Shown here in pieces: positions 1 through 8,574 of a stretch of 64,000 bases of DNA. Origin of the DNA: Blastomonas ursincola (GTDB lineage Bacteria > Pseudomonadota > Alphaproteobacteria > Sphingomonadales > Sphingomonadaceae); NCBI RefSeq assembly GCF_013607875.1, contig NZ_VDES01000002.1, forward strand, positions 1,370,297-1,434,296, written 5' to 3'. A program made the position numbers and the translations under genes. Each line of letters begins with the position of its first letter. Within the stretch, counting starts at the first letter, position 1. Under the pieces are notes generated by a model. That model searched no databases. It was given only the letters and a program-made list of their open reading frames with translations, and was not told the DNA's origin.

Positions 1-75
1 GAATGGTCGGCGGGGAGCGCCGAACCGCGCTTCGACCTCAACGCCCTGCACGATGGCTTCGCGAGGGTGCGATGA
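1..75 (+). CDS. ABC transporter ATP-binding protein, C-terminal end only
   Basis: Only the last 24 codons are in the window, reading in frame 1 to a TGA at 73-75 and ending in LHDGFARVR. The ATG of the next gene overlaps this stop (ATGA at 72-75). The next two genes are ABC-2 permeases, and a short tail of this kind is usual at the end of their ATPase partner. The identity as the ATPase is therefore inferred from position; no Walker motif is visible because it lies upstream of the window. Confidence 0.6.
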   Translation, partial: EWSAGSAEPRFDLNALHDGFARVR

Positions 76-1520
76 ACCAGGCGCTGACGATCGCGGGCGC
101 CGAGCTGCGCCTGATGCTGCGTTCGCGGCTGGCGCTGGTCGGTATCGCGACGCTGCTGCTGCTGTCGGCCATCGCGGCAGTGACATCGGCGACGCAGATG
201 GCGGCGGCAGCGAAGATGCGCGCCGAGGCGCAGGCGGCGACCGATGCGCAGTTCAAGGCGCAGCCCGACCGGCATCCGCACCGCATGGTGCATTATGGCA
301 CTTATGCGCTGCGCCCGGTGGGCCCGCTCGCCGCGTTCGATCCGGGGGTCGATGCGTTTACCGGAACCTTGCTATTCCTCGAGGGGCACCGACAGAACAG
401 CGCCACTTTCGGCGCGGCGCGGGAGTCTTCGGATCTTGTCCGCTTCGGTCAGCTGACCCCCGCCTTCGTGCTGCAGACGCTCGCACCGCTGCTGCTGGTG
501 TTTCTGGGCTTTGCGAGCATCGCCCGCGAGCGCGAGCACGGCAGTCTGCGCGCGCTTGCGGCTTATGGCGCAGGGGCCTGGTCGATCCTGGGCGGCAAGG
601 CGCTGGCGCTCGGCGTGGCGGCGGTGCTGGCGATGGCACCGGCCTTTGCCGCGCTCGCCTGGGCCGCCGTGCAGCAGCCGGGCGAGGCAGGCATCGCGGC
701 GCTCACGGCCTTGTCCTATAGCGGCTATCTGCTCGTCTGGGTGCTGGTCATCACCGCGGTCTCGGCGCTCGCGGCCAGTGCGCAGGGCGCGCTCGTGACG
801 CTGATCGCGGCCTGGGCGATTGTGGTGGTGCTGGTGCCGCGCGCGGCGGCGGCCTGGGTCGGGGTCGCAGAACCTCTGCCCAGCCGCGTCGATACCGAGT
901 TCGCCATCGCCGCAGACCTTCGCCGCATCGGCGACAGCCATAATCCCAACGACCCCCATTTTTCCGCGTTCAAGGCCAAGCTGCTCAAGCGCTATGGCGT
1001 GACCAGGGTCGAAGACCTGCCGTTCAACTATCGCGGCGTGCTGGCGCAGGAAGGCGAGCGGCTGACCTCGCAGCTGTTCAAGGACTATGCCGCGCGTGCC
1101 GCCGCGATCCAGAACGCACAGACCGACACGCTCACGGCCTTGGGGATCATCAGCCCGGCGCTTGCGGTGCGCCGCGCCTCGATGACCGGGGCCGCGACCG
1201 ATCTCGGCACGCATCTGGCGTTTCTCGCGGCGGCCGAGGCCTATCGCTACGACATGGTGCAGAAGCTCAACGGGCTGCAGGCGAGCGCCGTCGCCAGCGC
1301 CGACGATGCCGCGCGCAGCAAGGACCCGATTGCCGACCGTCGCACGCGCATCTCCGCCGATTTCTGGAAGACGATCCCCGATTTCGATTTCTCCGCGCCT
1401 AGCCCGGCTGAGCGTGCAGGCGCGATGGTGATGCCGCTGGCGGTTCTGGGGCTGTGGGTTGCGCTGGCGATCGGCCTGTTCGCCTTTGCGCGCCGGCGGC
1501 TCGAAAGGGCAGGGCTATGA
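72..1520 (+). CDS. ABC-2 type permease, DUF3526-like
   Basis: Predicted inner-membrane permease of 482 residues. The start at 72 is chosen because it overlaps the upstream stop as ATGA. Layout: one membrane segment near residues 20-42, a long periplasmic domain with a DPGVDAF stretch, a group of membrane segments from about 140 to 280 containing the IAREREHGSLRAL loop typical of ABC-2 permeases, a second soluble domain, and a last membrane segment near the C-terminus. The two large soluble loops fit the DUF3526 group. It is coupled by a second ATGA overlap to another permease, so the pair probably forms the membrane part of one exporter. The substrate is not evident. Confidence 0.8.
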   Translation: MNQALTIAGAELRLMLRSRLALVGIATLLLLSAIAAVTSATQMAAAAKMRAEAQAATDAQFKAQPDRHPHRMVHYGTYALRPVGPLAAFDPGVDAFTGTLLFLEGHRQNSATFGAARESSDLVRFGQLTPAFVLQTLAPLLLVFLGFASIAREREHGSLRALAAYGAGAWSILGGKALALGVAAVLAMAPAFAALAWAAVQQPGEAGIAALTALSYSGYLLVWVLVITAVSALAASAQGALVTLIAAWAIVVVLVPRAAAAWVGVAEPLPSRVDTEFAIAADLRRIGDSHNPNDPHFSAFKAKLLKRYGVTRVEDLPFNYRGVLAQEGERLTSQLFKDYAARAAAIQNAQTDTLTALGIISPALAVRRASMTGAATDLGTHLAFLAAAEAYRYDMVQKLNGLQASAVASADDAARSKDPIADRRTRISADFWKTIPDFDFSAPSPAERAGAMVMPLAVLGLWVALAIGLFAFARRRLERAGL

Positions 1521-2770
1521 GCAACCTGGCGCGTGAATTCGGGTTCATGCTGCGCAGCAAATCGGCGCTGCTGGCGCTGGCGCTGCTCGCGATCTGTGCC
1601 AGCGCGGCGGTCGCCCTTGGCCTGGCCAGCGTCGCGCGCGACCGGGCCACGATAGACAGGATGCTGGCAGGGCAGGTCGCCGAGGAGCGTGCGCTGGCGG
1701 CGTTCGTCGAGGATGCCGGCTCGGGCGCCTATTACGGGTTCCAGCCGACCTGGGATGCGCCATCGGACCTGGCCTTTGCCGCGCTCGGCAGCCGCGACAT
1801 CGCGCCCGCCTTGCTGCGCGTCCGCGCGCTGGCGCTCGAGGCGCAGATCTACGAGAACGAGGCTGCCAATCCCGAGCTGTCGCTGCCGGGGCGGTTCGAC
1901 CTCGCCTTTGTCGTGATCTATCTTGCGCCGCTGGTGCTGATCGCGCTGCTGCACGACCTGTGGTCGGGTGAGCGCGAGGCGGGACGCTATCATGCGCTCG
2001 CCGCCTTGCCCGGCGCGAACCGACGCCTCTGGAGCGCGCGCGTGCTGGTGCGTCTGGGCGGGGTGCTGGCAGCGCTGCTGCTGCCCTTTGCGGTCGGCGC
2101 GCTGATCGCCGGGACGGCCCCGTTGCGCGCGCTGGGCTTTGCCGGACTGATCGTGCTCGTCGCGTTGCTGTGGACCGCGATCATCCTGCTCGTTGCTAGG
2201 CGGGGTGCGCGCTCGGCGGTGCATGCGGCATCGCTCGCGGCGATCTGGTTCGCGCTGACGCTGGTTGCGCCTGCCGGGGCGAATCTGGCGATCAACGCTG
2301 CCGTGCCCGTGCCCGATGGCGCGGCGCTGGCGCGTGAGAACCGCGAATATGTCCATGCCGGATGGGATCGTCCGAAAGACGGGACGATGCGCGATTTCCT
2401 CAAGCTCTATCCGCAGCTCGCGCCCGGCGCGGCGATTCCGCCGACCTTCAGCTGGAAATGGTATTTCGCCTTCCAGCACCTGGGCGACTTGCATGTGGCG
2501 GAGCAATCTGCGGCCTATCGCGACGGGATCGCCCGCCGGGCAGAGCTTGCCAGAACTGCGGGATGGCTGCTGCCGCCCGCGGGTCTTGCCCAGGCGATGA
2601 CCGCGCTCGCGCGCACCGATGTCGCTGCGCAGCTTGACTATCAGATGCGCATTCGCGCTTACCACCAGCGCTTGCGTGAGTTCTATTATGATTATCTGTT
2701 CAGCGAGAAACCCTTTGGCCCGGACGATCTGCGACGCGTTCCGCGCTTCGATCCTGCTATCGGCAGCTAG
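1517..2770 (+). CDS. ABC-2 type permease, second subunit (DUF3526-like)
   Basis: Inner-membrane permease of 417 residues with the same plan as the preceding gene: an N-terminal membrane anchor (about residues 14-36), a periplasmic loop, a block of membrane helices (about 140-280) with the WSGEREAGRYHAL loop equivalent to the ABC-2 signature loop, then a soluble domain. The start at 1517 overlaps the previous stop (ATGA). Unlike subunit 1 it has no obvious final membrane helix at the C-terminus. Its 3' end overlaps the start of the TonB receptor gene, so all these genes look co-translated. Probably pairs with subunit 1 as a heterodimer. Confidence 0.8.
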   Translation: MSNLAREFGFMLRSKSALLALALLAICASAAVALGLASVARDRATIDRMLAGQVAEERALAAFVEDAGSGAYYGFQPTWDAPSDLAFAALGSRDIAPALLRVRALALEAQIYENEAANPELSLPGRFDLAFVVIYLAPLVLIALLHDLWSGEREAGRYHALAALPGANRRLWSARVLVRLGGVLAALLLPFAVGALIAGTAPLRALGFAGLIVLVALLWTAIILLVARRGARSAVHAASLAAIWFALTLVAPAGANLAINAAVPVPDGAALARENREYVHAGWDRPKDGTMRDFLKLYPQLAPGAAIPPTFSWKWYFAFQHLGDLHVAEQSAAYRDGIARRAELARTAGWLLPPAGLAQAMTALARTDVAAQLDYQMRIRAYHQRLREFYYDYLFSEKPFGPDDLRRVPRFDPAIGS

Positions 2771-4655
2771 CCTGGTTCTGGCACCGGCGGCGCAGGCGCA
2801 GCGCGTGACCGACAATGCCGCTGCCGGGGCCGAGGACGCGTTCGGTACCAGCATCGGCAACGAGCGGGTGGGGCTGTATAGCGGAAACGACGTGCGCGGC
2901 TTTTCCCCCGTCACCGCCAACAATATCCGGCTCGAGGGCCTGTATTTCGATCGGCCCGCCGCGTTCACCGACCGGCTGGTGCAGAGCAATGTCGTGCGCG
3001 TCGGCCTGACCGCGCAGAACTATCTCTTCCCGGCACCCACCGGCATCGTCGATTACAAGATCCGCCCTGCAGGCAACGATCTGGTGGTGAGCACCATGCT
3101 CGGCCTCAACAGCTGGGGCGGCGGCAGGCTGGAAATCGACACGCAGATACCGGTGGTGAAGGACCGGCTGAGCCTGGTCGCAGGCGTCGCCGGGTTCGTC
3201 GACGAGCTCGCGCCCGGCAACCAGTCGTTCTTCGGCTCCTATGCGCTCGCCGCGCGGTGGAAGCCGGGGCGGAATATCGAAGTGATCCCGTTCTGGAGCC
3301 GCATCGACCTGTACAATCGAGAGGCCGCGCCGCTCTACACGCCCGAGGGCGCGTTCCTGCCGCCGCGCATCGAGCGCCGCAAGTTCCCCGGGCCCGAATG
3401 GGCGGACCAGCGCAACACGGTGCAGCATTATGGCGCGCTGACCAAGGCGCGGCTGGGCGGAGGCTGGGACTTCGCGGCGGGCCTGTTCCGCTCGACATCG
3501 GACAGCGCGACCAATTTCGCGACCAACTTCACCGCCTTGCGCCCCGATGGCACCGCCGTCCGCCGCATCACCAGCGACCCGCCGCTGTCGCTCGCCGGAA
3601 CCAGCGGCGAGCTTCGGATCAGCAAGTCCTTCACCGAAGGTCCGCGCCGCCACACGCTGCACGCGGCGCTGCGCGGGCGCGAGCGGGTGAGCCGCTATGG
3701 CGGGGGTGCCTCGGTCAGCTATGCGCGCGCGCCGGTCGAGCAGCTGCTCGATGCGCCCGAACCCGATTTTCGCTTCAACCCGCAGACCGACGAGACGGTG
3801 CGCCAGGCGATTGCGGGGATCGCCTATGACGGGCGCTGGCAGGGCGTCGGCGGCCTGAGCGTCGGCCTGCAGCACACCTGGTATCGCAAGCGCGTCGACC
3901 GGCCCGGCGCAGCGCTGGCGCGCACCGACGACGAGGCCTGGCTGCCCAATGTCACCGCCTCGATCGAGGCGACGAAGCGGCTCGCCTTTTATGGCGGCTA
4001 TACCAGGGGACTCGAGGAAAGCGGCATCGCGCCCGACAATGCCGCCAACCGCACCGAGGCGCTGCCTGCGATCCTCACCAGCCAGGTCGATGCCGGGCTG
4101 CGCTGGAAGATCCCGGGCGGGATGAGCCTGGTCGCAGGTGTGTTCGACGTGCGCAAACCCTATTTCGCCGCCGACAATGCCAATGTCTTTCGCGAGCTTG
4201 GCGATGTCCGCCATCGCGGGGTCGAGCTGTCGGCGACCGGGACGCTCGTGCCCCGGCTCACGGTGGTGGCTGGCGCGGTGCTGATGAAACCGCGCGTCAC
4301 CGGCGAGGCGGTCGAGCAGGGGCGCGTCGGGCGCAGGCCGCTCGGCCAGCCCTCGCGCATCCTGACGCTGGCGACGCAATATGAGGTGCCGGGTCTCGAT
4401 GGCGTGCAGCTGACGCTCAACGTCACGCATCGCGGTACCCGCGCCGCAGATACGCGCAACCTTGTCTTCCTGCCTGCGCGGACGATCATCGATGCGGGCT
4501 TCCGCTGGCGGTTCGACCTGGGCGACAATCCGGCGCTGCTGCGCGTGACGATGCTCAATGTCATGAACACCTATGACCTCGCTTTGGTCGGTAGCGGCAG
4601 CTATCAGGTCAACGCGCCGCGCCAGGTCACGATGTTCCTGACGGTCGATTTCTGA
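2688..4655 (+). CDS. TonB-dependent outer-membrane receptor in an ABC exporter operon
   Basis: Outer-membrane protein of about 655 residues. A signal peptide ends at LVLAPAAQA. A short plug-like region follows (NDVRGFSP, then IRLEGLYFD), then many beta-strand segments, ending in MFLTVDF with the terminal aromatic residue needed for barrel assembly. No classical TonB box is obvious and the plug is short for the family. The ATG at 2688 lies inside the upstream permease gene; an alternative TTG at 2715 has a GAGAA element just before it. Close coupling to an exporter, not an importer, is unusual. Its 3' end overlaps the convergent PH-domain gene by 29 bp. Confidence 0.85.
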   Translation: MIICSARNPLARTICDAFRASILLSAASLVLAPAAQAQRVTDNAAAGAEDAFGTSIGNERVGLYSGNDVRGFSPVTANNIRLEGLYFDRPAAFTDRLVQSNVVRVGLTAQNYLFPAPTGIVDYKIRPAGNDLVVSTMLGLNSWGGGRLEIDTQIPVVKDRLSLVAGVAGFVDELAPGNQSFFGSYALAARWKPGRNIEVIPFWSRIDLYNREAAPLYTPEGAFLPPRIERRKFPGPEWADQRNTVQHYGALTKARLGGGWDFAAGLFRSTSDSATNFATNFTALRPDGTAVRRITSDPPLSLAGTSGELRISKSFTEGPRRHTLHAALRGRERVSRYGGGASVSYARAPVEQLLDAPEPDFRFNPQTDETVRQAIAGIAYDGRWQGVGGLSVGLQHTWYRKRVDRPGAALARTDDEAWLPNVTASIEATKRLAFYGGYTRGLEESGIAPDNAANRTEALPAILTSQVDAGLRWKIPGGMSLVAGVFDVRKPYFAADNANVFRELGDVRHRGVELSATGTLVPRLTVVAGAVLMKPRVTGEAVEQGRVGRRPLGQPSRILTLATQYEVPGLDGVQLTLNVTHRGTRAADTRNLVFLPARTIIDAGFRWRFDLGDNPALLRVTMLNVMNTYDLALVGSGSYQVNAPRQVTMFLTVDF

Positions 4656-6183
4656 CCGCTACGCCGAGCAGCTGTTCGCGCAGCGCGATCGCGTCGCCGA
4701 TCGGGATCGCCTGTATCGTGACCGCGCCGGACCGGCCCGCAACCCCGATCGCGATCTCGGCCAGGCCGATGAACCGACCGACAAAGCTCTGCCTGATATC
4801 GACGCTCTGCACCCTGCGCAGCGGCAGCAGGGTCAGCTGCTGGTTCCAGAAGCCGTCGCGGACATAGAGCTGGTCGCCCAGCAGCGCATAGCGATGCGCA
4901 CGCCAGTGCAGCCAGCTGATCAGCGGGACCAGCGGCAGCAGCAGATAGGCAAGCGCGATAAAGGGACTGGCCAGATAGGCAGAGATGCCGAGGCCAAGGA
5001 TCGGCACGGGCAGCGCGAAGACCAGCGGCACCCACCACATCGCCGGATCGACCGCGCGCATCGCCGGATAGTCGGTCTCCCAGGCAATCCGTGTCTCGCC
5101 CAGCACGTGGCGCAGCTCGTCAGCGGTGGCGAGCGGGGCGATGCTGTGATCGCTTTCCTTGTCGCTGTCGCTGGCCAGGCTCTGCACTTTGAGCTCGTAC
5201 CAGCCGAAGCGGCGACGGATCGGGCCGGTGGCGATGACGGCGGCCTGAATGCGGTGCAGCGGCATCACGACATCGGTCAGCGTCAGCAGCCCGCGGCGGC
5301 GGCGAAAGCCGGTCTCGGTGCGTTCGAGCCGGAAGCCATATTCACGCAACACCGTGCGGATGATCCCGCCGACCAGCCCGACCACCACCAGCCCGATCAG
5401 CGCCGCAATCACCGATGCGATGCGCGCGGCGAGATCGAGCGCGGCGAACAGATCTTCGAGCCCCAGGAAATCGAGCAAGCGACGCGGGTTCCAGAAGTCA
5501 TCGGGCATCAGGAAGTCGAGATTGTTGACCACCGCGCCGACCACCGCGAAGAACACGAGCGAAAAATTGAAGACACCTGCGGTCAGGATGCGCTTCATAT
5601 CCATGCCGAACAGCAACGGCGCCTCGGTCTGGGGCAGGGGCGTCGCCTCGGTACCGGCATCGCTTTCGCCCGAGGGCGCGCCATCGGCCTGCTGGGCCTT
5701 GCGCAGGCGGATGACGTCGCGCAGCCGCTCGGCTTCGGCGAGGTCGACCGAATCGAGCGCGCCTTCGTCGCCGCTGCCGCTGCTGCCGGTCTCCAGCCGG
5801 ACCTTGGCGAGGCCGACCAGCCTTGCGAGCGGACCCTGTTCGAGGTTGACGTCCTGGATGCGTTCATAGGGGATCGAGCGGACGTTGCGGCTGAACACGC
5901 CGCTGGCAATGCGCAGTTCCTCCGGATCGAGCCGGTACGAAAAGCGCCACCAGCGGTAGAATTCGAACCCGACCATCGCCAGCAGCGCCAGCAAGGCGAA
6001 GAGCCCTACCCAGGGCTTGAGTTCGTCGGGCCCCGAAAAGCGCAGCGCGATCAGCCCCAGAATGGCTTGGGGTACCTGCCGGACCAGGTTGAGCATCAGG
6101 GTCAGCGGGTGGAGGCGCCGATCGCTGCCAGCGTCCGCAGCAGCCAGCGCGCCGCGCGGATCAGCGCTGAGAGCGTCGCTCAT
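4627..6183 (-). CDS. PH domain-containing membrane protein, YdbT type
   Basis: Membrane protein of 518 residues with repeated bacterial PH (bPH2, YdbS-like) modules. The first membrane pair is at about 25-75, followed by the module beginning YRLDPEELRIASGVFSRN. A second membrane pair (about 185-275) precedes a module with GFRRRRGLLTLTDVVMPLHRIQ, and a third pair precedes a module with LYVRDGFWNQQLTLLPLRRVQSV. A Ser/Gly/Glu-rich linker carries SGSGDEGALDS. The ATG overlaps the stop of the smaller PH gene upstream as ATGA, so the two form an operon. Function is not established for the family; a membrane or stress role is usually proposed. Confidence 0.85.
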   Translation of the reverse strand: MSDALSADPRGALAAADAGSDRRLHPLTLMLNLVRQVPQAILGLIALRFSGPDELKPWVGLFALLALLAMVGFEFYRWWRFSYRLDPEELRIASGVFSRNVRSIPYERIQDVNLEQGPLARLVGLAKVRLETGSSGSGDEGALDSVDLAEAERLRDVIRLRKAQQADGAPSGESDAGTEATPLPQTEAPLLFGMDMKRILTAGVFNFSLVFFAVVGAVVNNLDFLMPDDFWNPRRLLDFLGLEDLFAALDLAARIASVIAALIGLVVVGLVGGIIRTVLREYGFRLERTETGFRRRRGLLTLTDVVMPLHRIQAAVIATGPIRRRFGWYELKVQSLASDSDKESDHSIAPLATADELRHVLGETRIAWETDYPAMRAVDPAMWWVPLVFALPVPILGLGISAYLASPFIALAYLLLPLVPLISWLHWRAHRYALLGDQLYVRDGFWNQQLTLLPLRRVQSVDIRQSFVGRFIGLAEIAIGVAGRSGAVTIQAIPIGDAIALREQLLGVAVRNRPSGTS

Positions 6184-6707
6184 TCGGCCTCGCGGCGGAT
6201 GTGCAGCCGCATCGCATCGCGCATCGCCTCGGCGGAACCGCGCGCGAGGCCGGGCAGGGTGACGATGCTGTTGTGCGTGCCGGCGGTGTGCACCGTCAGG
6301 CTGGCGAGGCCGAACATCCGCTCGATCGGACCTTCGCCCAGGTCGATATGCTGGATGCGCTTGAACGGCACGATGGTATCGGTGCGGAACATCCAGCCGC
6401 GCGCGACGCGCAGCTGTTCGTCGCCAGCGGCATAGCCCCAGCGCTTCCATTTGCGTTGCGGCAGGAAGACGAGGATGAACGCGCACAGCGCAAGCACCGG
6501 TGCGGTGATCATGCCGTGCTCGCCCACGCCCTTGCCGACCAGCGCAAATTCGGTGACCGTCGCGGAAATCAACACCGGCAGTACCACAAGAGCGGTCATC
6601 AGGCGGATCACATGGACATAGCGCCGGTCGAGTGGCCGAAGGCCTGCGCTCAGGCCATCCGGGGATGGAGCTGCAAACACCAGCTCATCTGCAAAACCTG
6701 CCGACAT
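6180..6707 (-). CDS. PH domain-containing protein, YdbS type
   Basis: Small membrane protein of 175 residues. Two adjacent membrane helices (about 40-90) precede a single bPH2 module with WMFRTDTIVPFKRIQHIDL, the usual pattern of YdbS. The ATG at 6707 has GGGAG 11 bases upstream; a TTG 30 bases further up is possible but less likely. It is the first gene of a two-gene operon with the larger YdbT-type gene, the pair arrangement common in many bacteria. The two proteins probably act together in the membrane; the actual role is unknown. Confidence 0.85.
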   Translation of the reverse strand: MSAGFADELVFAAPSPDGLSAGLRPLDRRYVHVIRLMTALVVLPVLISATVTEFALVGKGVGEHGMITAPVLALCAFILVFLPQRKWKRWGYAAGDEQLRVARGWMFRTDTIVPFKRIQHIDLGEGPIERMFGLASLTVHTAGTHNSIVTLPGLARGSAEAMRDAMRLHIRREAE

Positions 6708-6810
6708 GAATTGAAATGCTCCCAGCTGGCGCGGCAAGCTGCCGTCGCTCGCGCCATTATGGAGCAGGTGTATTAGTCATGCAAGTCGGTTGCGGCGGTC
6801 GCTCGCGCGA

Positions 6811-7407
6811 TCACTCGGGCGAAGGGGTTTCGGGTTCGGGGCGCGGCGGCACTTCCTCGCCATTGGCCTGCGCGCGCATCGCGGCGGCCGCAGCCTCGCG
6901 CTCGGCCTTGCGCGCGTCGAGCTGTGCCTCGATCTCCTTCTGTCGCGCCTCGACCGCTGCGGCATCGCGGTCGATGTTCGACAAGCGACGCTGGCGCTCT
7001 TCCTCGATCAGACGACCGGCAATCGCCTCTTCACCTTGCTTCTTTTCGGCGCGCGCGGCCTGGACCAGCGACTGGGTGCAACCGGTAAAGCCACCCGCGC
7101 CGACCGGAGAGCAGCTGTCGGTGCCGAAATTGCCGACGGTCTCCATCGAGCGCACGCGCTCGGTCCAGCTGGTATTGGCGATCGAATTGGGGTCGCTGCG
7201 CAGCTTTTCGGGGATGCGATAGCGCTCCTGCTCGTCCATGCGCATGCACACGACGATCTCGTTCGGGTCGCTCGAGGGTTCGCAAGCGTCATCGCCATAA
7301 ACGATCTTCTGGACGACCTTGTCGCCCGCATTGTCCTGCGCGGCGGCGGGCGCGGCGAAGGCCGTTCCGATCAGCAGCAGGGCTGCCAGGGTGCCGGTCT
7401 TCGTCAT
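6811..7407 (-). CDS. Secreted hypothetical protein with coiled-coil tail
   Basis: Protein of 198 residues. The start at 7407 follows a clear GGAGGA and gives a signal peptide ending APAAAQ. The middle holds a DPNEIVVCMRMDEQERYRIP segment, a kind of NEIVVC motif often seen in small secreted sphingomonad proteins, and four Cys are spread over the mature part. The last 80 residues are a charged Arg/Glu/Ala-rich coiled coil ending in a Pro-rich tail. It appears to be a single-gene unit between the PH operon and coq7. Function is not recognised. Confidence 0.7.
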   Translation of the reverse strand: MTKTGTLAALLLIGTAFAAPAAAQDNAGDKVVQKIVYGDDACEPSSDPNEIVVCMRMDEQERYRIPEKLRSDPNSIANTSWTERVRSMETVGNFGTDSCSPVGAGGFTGCTQSLVQAARAEKKQGEEAIAGRLIEEERQRRLSNIDRDAAAVEARQKEIEAQLDARKAEREAAAAAMRAQANGEEVPPRPEPETPSPE

Positions 7408-7479
7408 GTCGTCCTCCACTTGAATTCTGTCTTGTTCGGCCAATAGCCGCCGCCGGATGAACGGCGCGTGATCATGGGG

Positions 7480-8028
7480 TCAGATGCGCTTCGAAAGCGC
7501 AATCGCCGCACGGCAGCCCATGCGGATCACCGCGCTCATCACCGGATAGCCAAAGGCCTGCTCTGCGCCCTCGGCGAGCGCACGATCCTTGTGCTCCAGT
7601 TCCTCGTCGCGGAACTTGGCGATGGCCGCGCTGAGCTCGGGGTCGCTGTCGCCCAGCTCCTCGAGCTGTTCGGCATAATGACGGTCGATCTCGGTTTCCA
7701 CTGCGACGGTGCAGGCCATGGCGGCCTTGGGTCCGATCAATGCCGTGACCGCGCCCAGCCCGAAACCGGCAACATTCCAGAAGGGCTGCAGCGCCGTCGG
7801 GCGGACGCCGCGTTCGGCCATCAGCTTGTCGAAGAACGCGCGGTGCACCTCTTCCTGCTCGGCCATGCCAGCGATGGCGCGCGCTTCGGGCACATGATCG
7901 CCCATCACCGCGCGCTGCCCGGCATAGATGCGCGTCGCGCCATATTCGCCCGCCTGGTTGACCCGGATCATCTCCGACAGGTCAAGCTCCTTGCGGACAG
8001 GCTGGAGCGGCTCGTTCTCATGTGTCAT
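7480..8028 (-). CDS. coq7: Demethoxyubiquinone hydroxylase Coq7
   Basis: Di-iron hydroxylase of 182 residues that catalyses the C6 hydroxylation of demethoxyubiquinol, a late step of ubiquinone synthesis, at the inner membrane. Diagnostic segments are NQAGEYGATRIYAGQ near the N-terminus, EQEEVHRAFF, ETEIDRHY and RDEELEHKD, which together supply the Glu and His iron ligands of the two repeated half-domains. Its ATG overlaps the stop of dsbB (ATGA at 8025-8028), placing it as the last gene of a ctpA-dsbB-coq7 unit. An alternative hydroxylase family (UbiF) is a flavoprotein and does not fit. Confidence 0.95.
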   Translation of the reverse strand: MTHENEPLQPVRKELDLSEMIRVNQAGEYGATRIYAGQRAVMGDHVPEARAIAGMAEQEEVHRAFFDKLMAERGVRPTALQPFWNVAGFGLGAVTALIGPKAAMACTVAVETEIDRHYAEQLEELGDSDPELSAAIAKFRDEELEHKDRALAEGAEQAFGYPVMSAVIRMGCRAAIALSKRI

Positions 8029-8531
8029 GCGGCAATCGTCCCGGTCTTTCTGCGGCGCAGCAGCAGATAGATGGCGCTCGCCCCGGCCAGCGACAAGAGG
8101 AAATTATAGCCCGCCAGCGAGATGCCGAACAGCGACCAAGGTGCGGTGTCGCAGCGGACGAGGGGATTGGCCATGATCGAATTGAGCACGTCCTCGGTGG
8201 TGGCGCCGACCGGCGCGGCGGTGGCGCAGCGGGTCAGGCCCTCCCACCAGCCATATTCGACCCCGGCATGGAAGCCGCCGATCAGCCCGCTGACCGCGAT
8301 GGCGATCGCGGCGAGCGACGCCATGGCAACGCCCAGGCCCTCGACCCGCTTGACCGCGAGCACCGCGATGCCGCCCAGTGCCAGCGCCGCCCAATGGGGC
8401 CAGCGCTGCCAATAGCACATCTCGCACGGGTAGAGCCCGAACACATATTGGCTGATCAGCGCTCCGCCCAGCAGCGATGCGGGCAGAAGGAACGCCAGCC
8501 ATGCGGCGATACGCGGCGCGCGCGAAGTCAT
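8025..8531 (-). CDS. dsbB: DsbB-family disulfide bond formation protein
   Basis: Inner-membrane protein of 168 residues with four hydrophobic segments. The first periplasmic loop carries CEMC (in LYPCEMCYWQRW), the quinone-linked redox pair, and the second loop has two Cys (LTRC and VRCD) as expected for the pair that exchanges with DsbA. It would reoxidise periplasmic DsbA and pass electrons to ubiquinone, which gives a sensible link to the downstream ubiquinone gene coq7, to which it is coupled by a 4-base overlap. It begins 43 bases after the end of ctpA. Confidence 0.9.
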   Translation of the reverse strand: MTSRAPRIAAWLAFLLPASLLGGALISQYVFGLYPCEMCYWQRWPHWAALALGGIAVLAVKRVEGLGVAMASLAAIAIAVSGLIGGFHAGVEYGWWEGLTRCATAAPVGATTEDVLNSIMANPLVRCDTAPWSLFGISLAGYNFLLSLAGASAIYLLLRRRKTGTIAA

Positions 8532-8574
8532 GTCAGCAAGCCCCCGAAATTGGTGTGCAGCAAAGGATGCGAGG

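Noticed and set aside
1247-2989. Long open frame on the minus strand (580 codons) across the permease and receptor genes
   Set aside because: It is opposite to two well-supported coding genes, lacks domains and ribosome site, and its composition is that of a GC-rich antisense shadow.
2757-4430. Long minus-strand frame (557 codons) inside the TonB receptor gene
   Set aside because: Arg/Gly/Asp-rich shadow of a clear outer-membrane protein gene; no family features.
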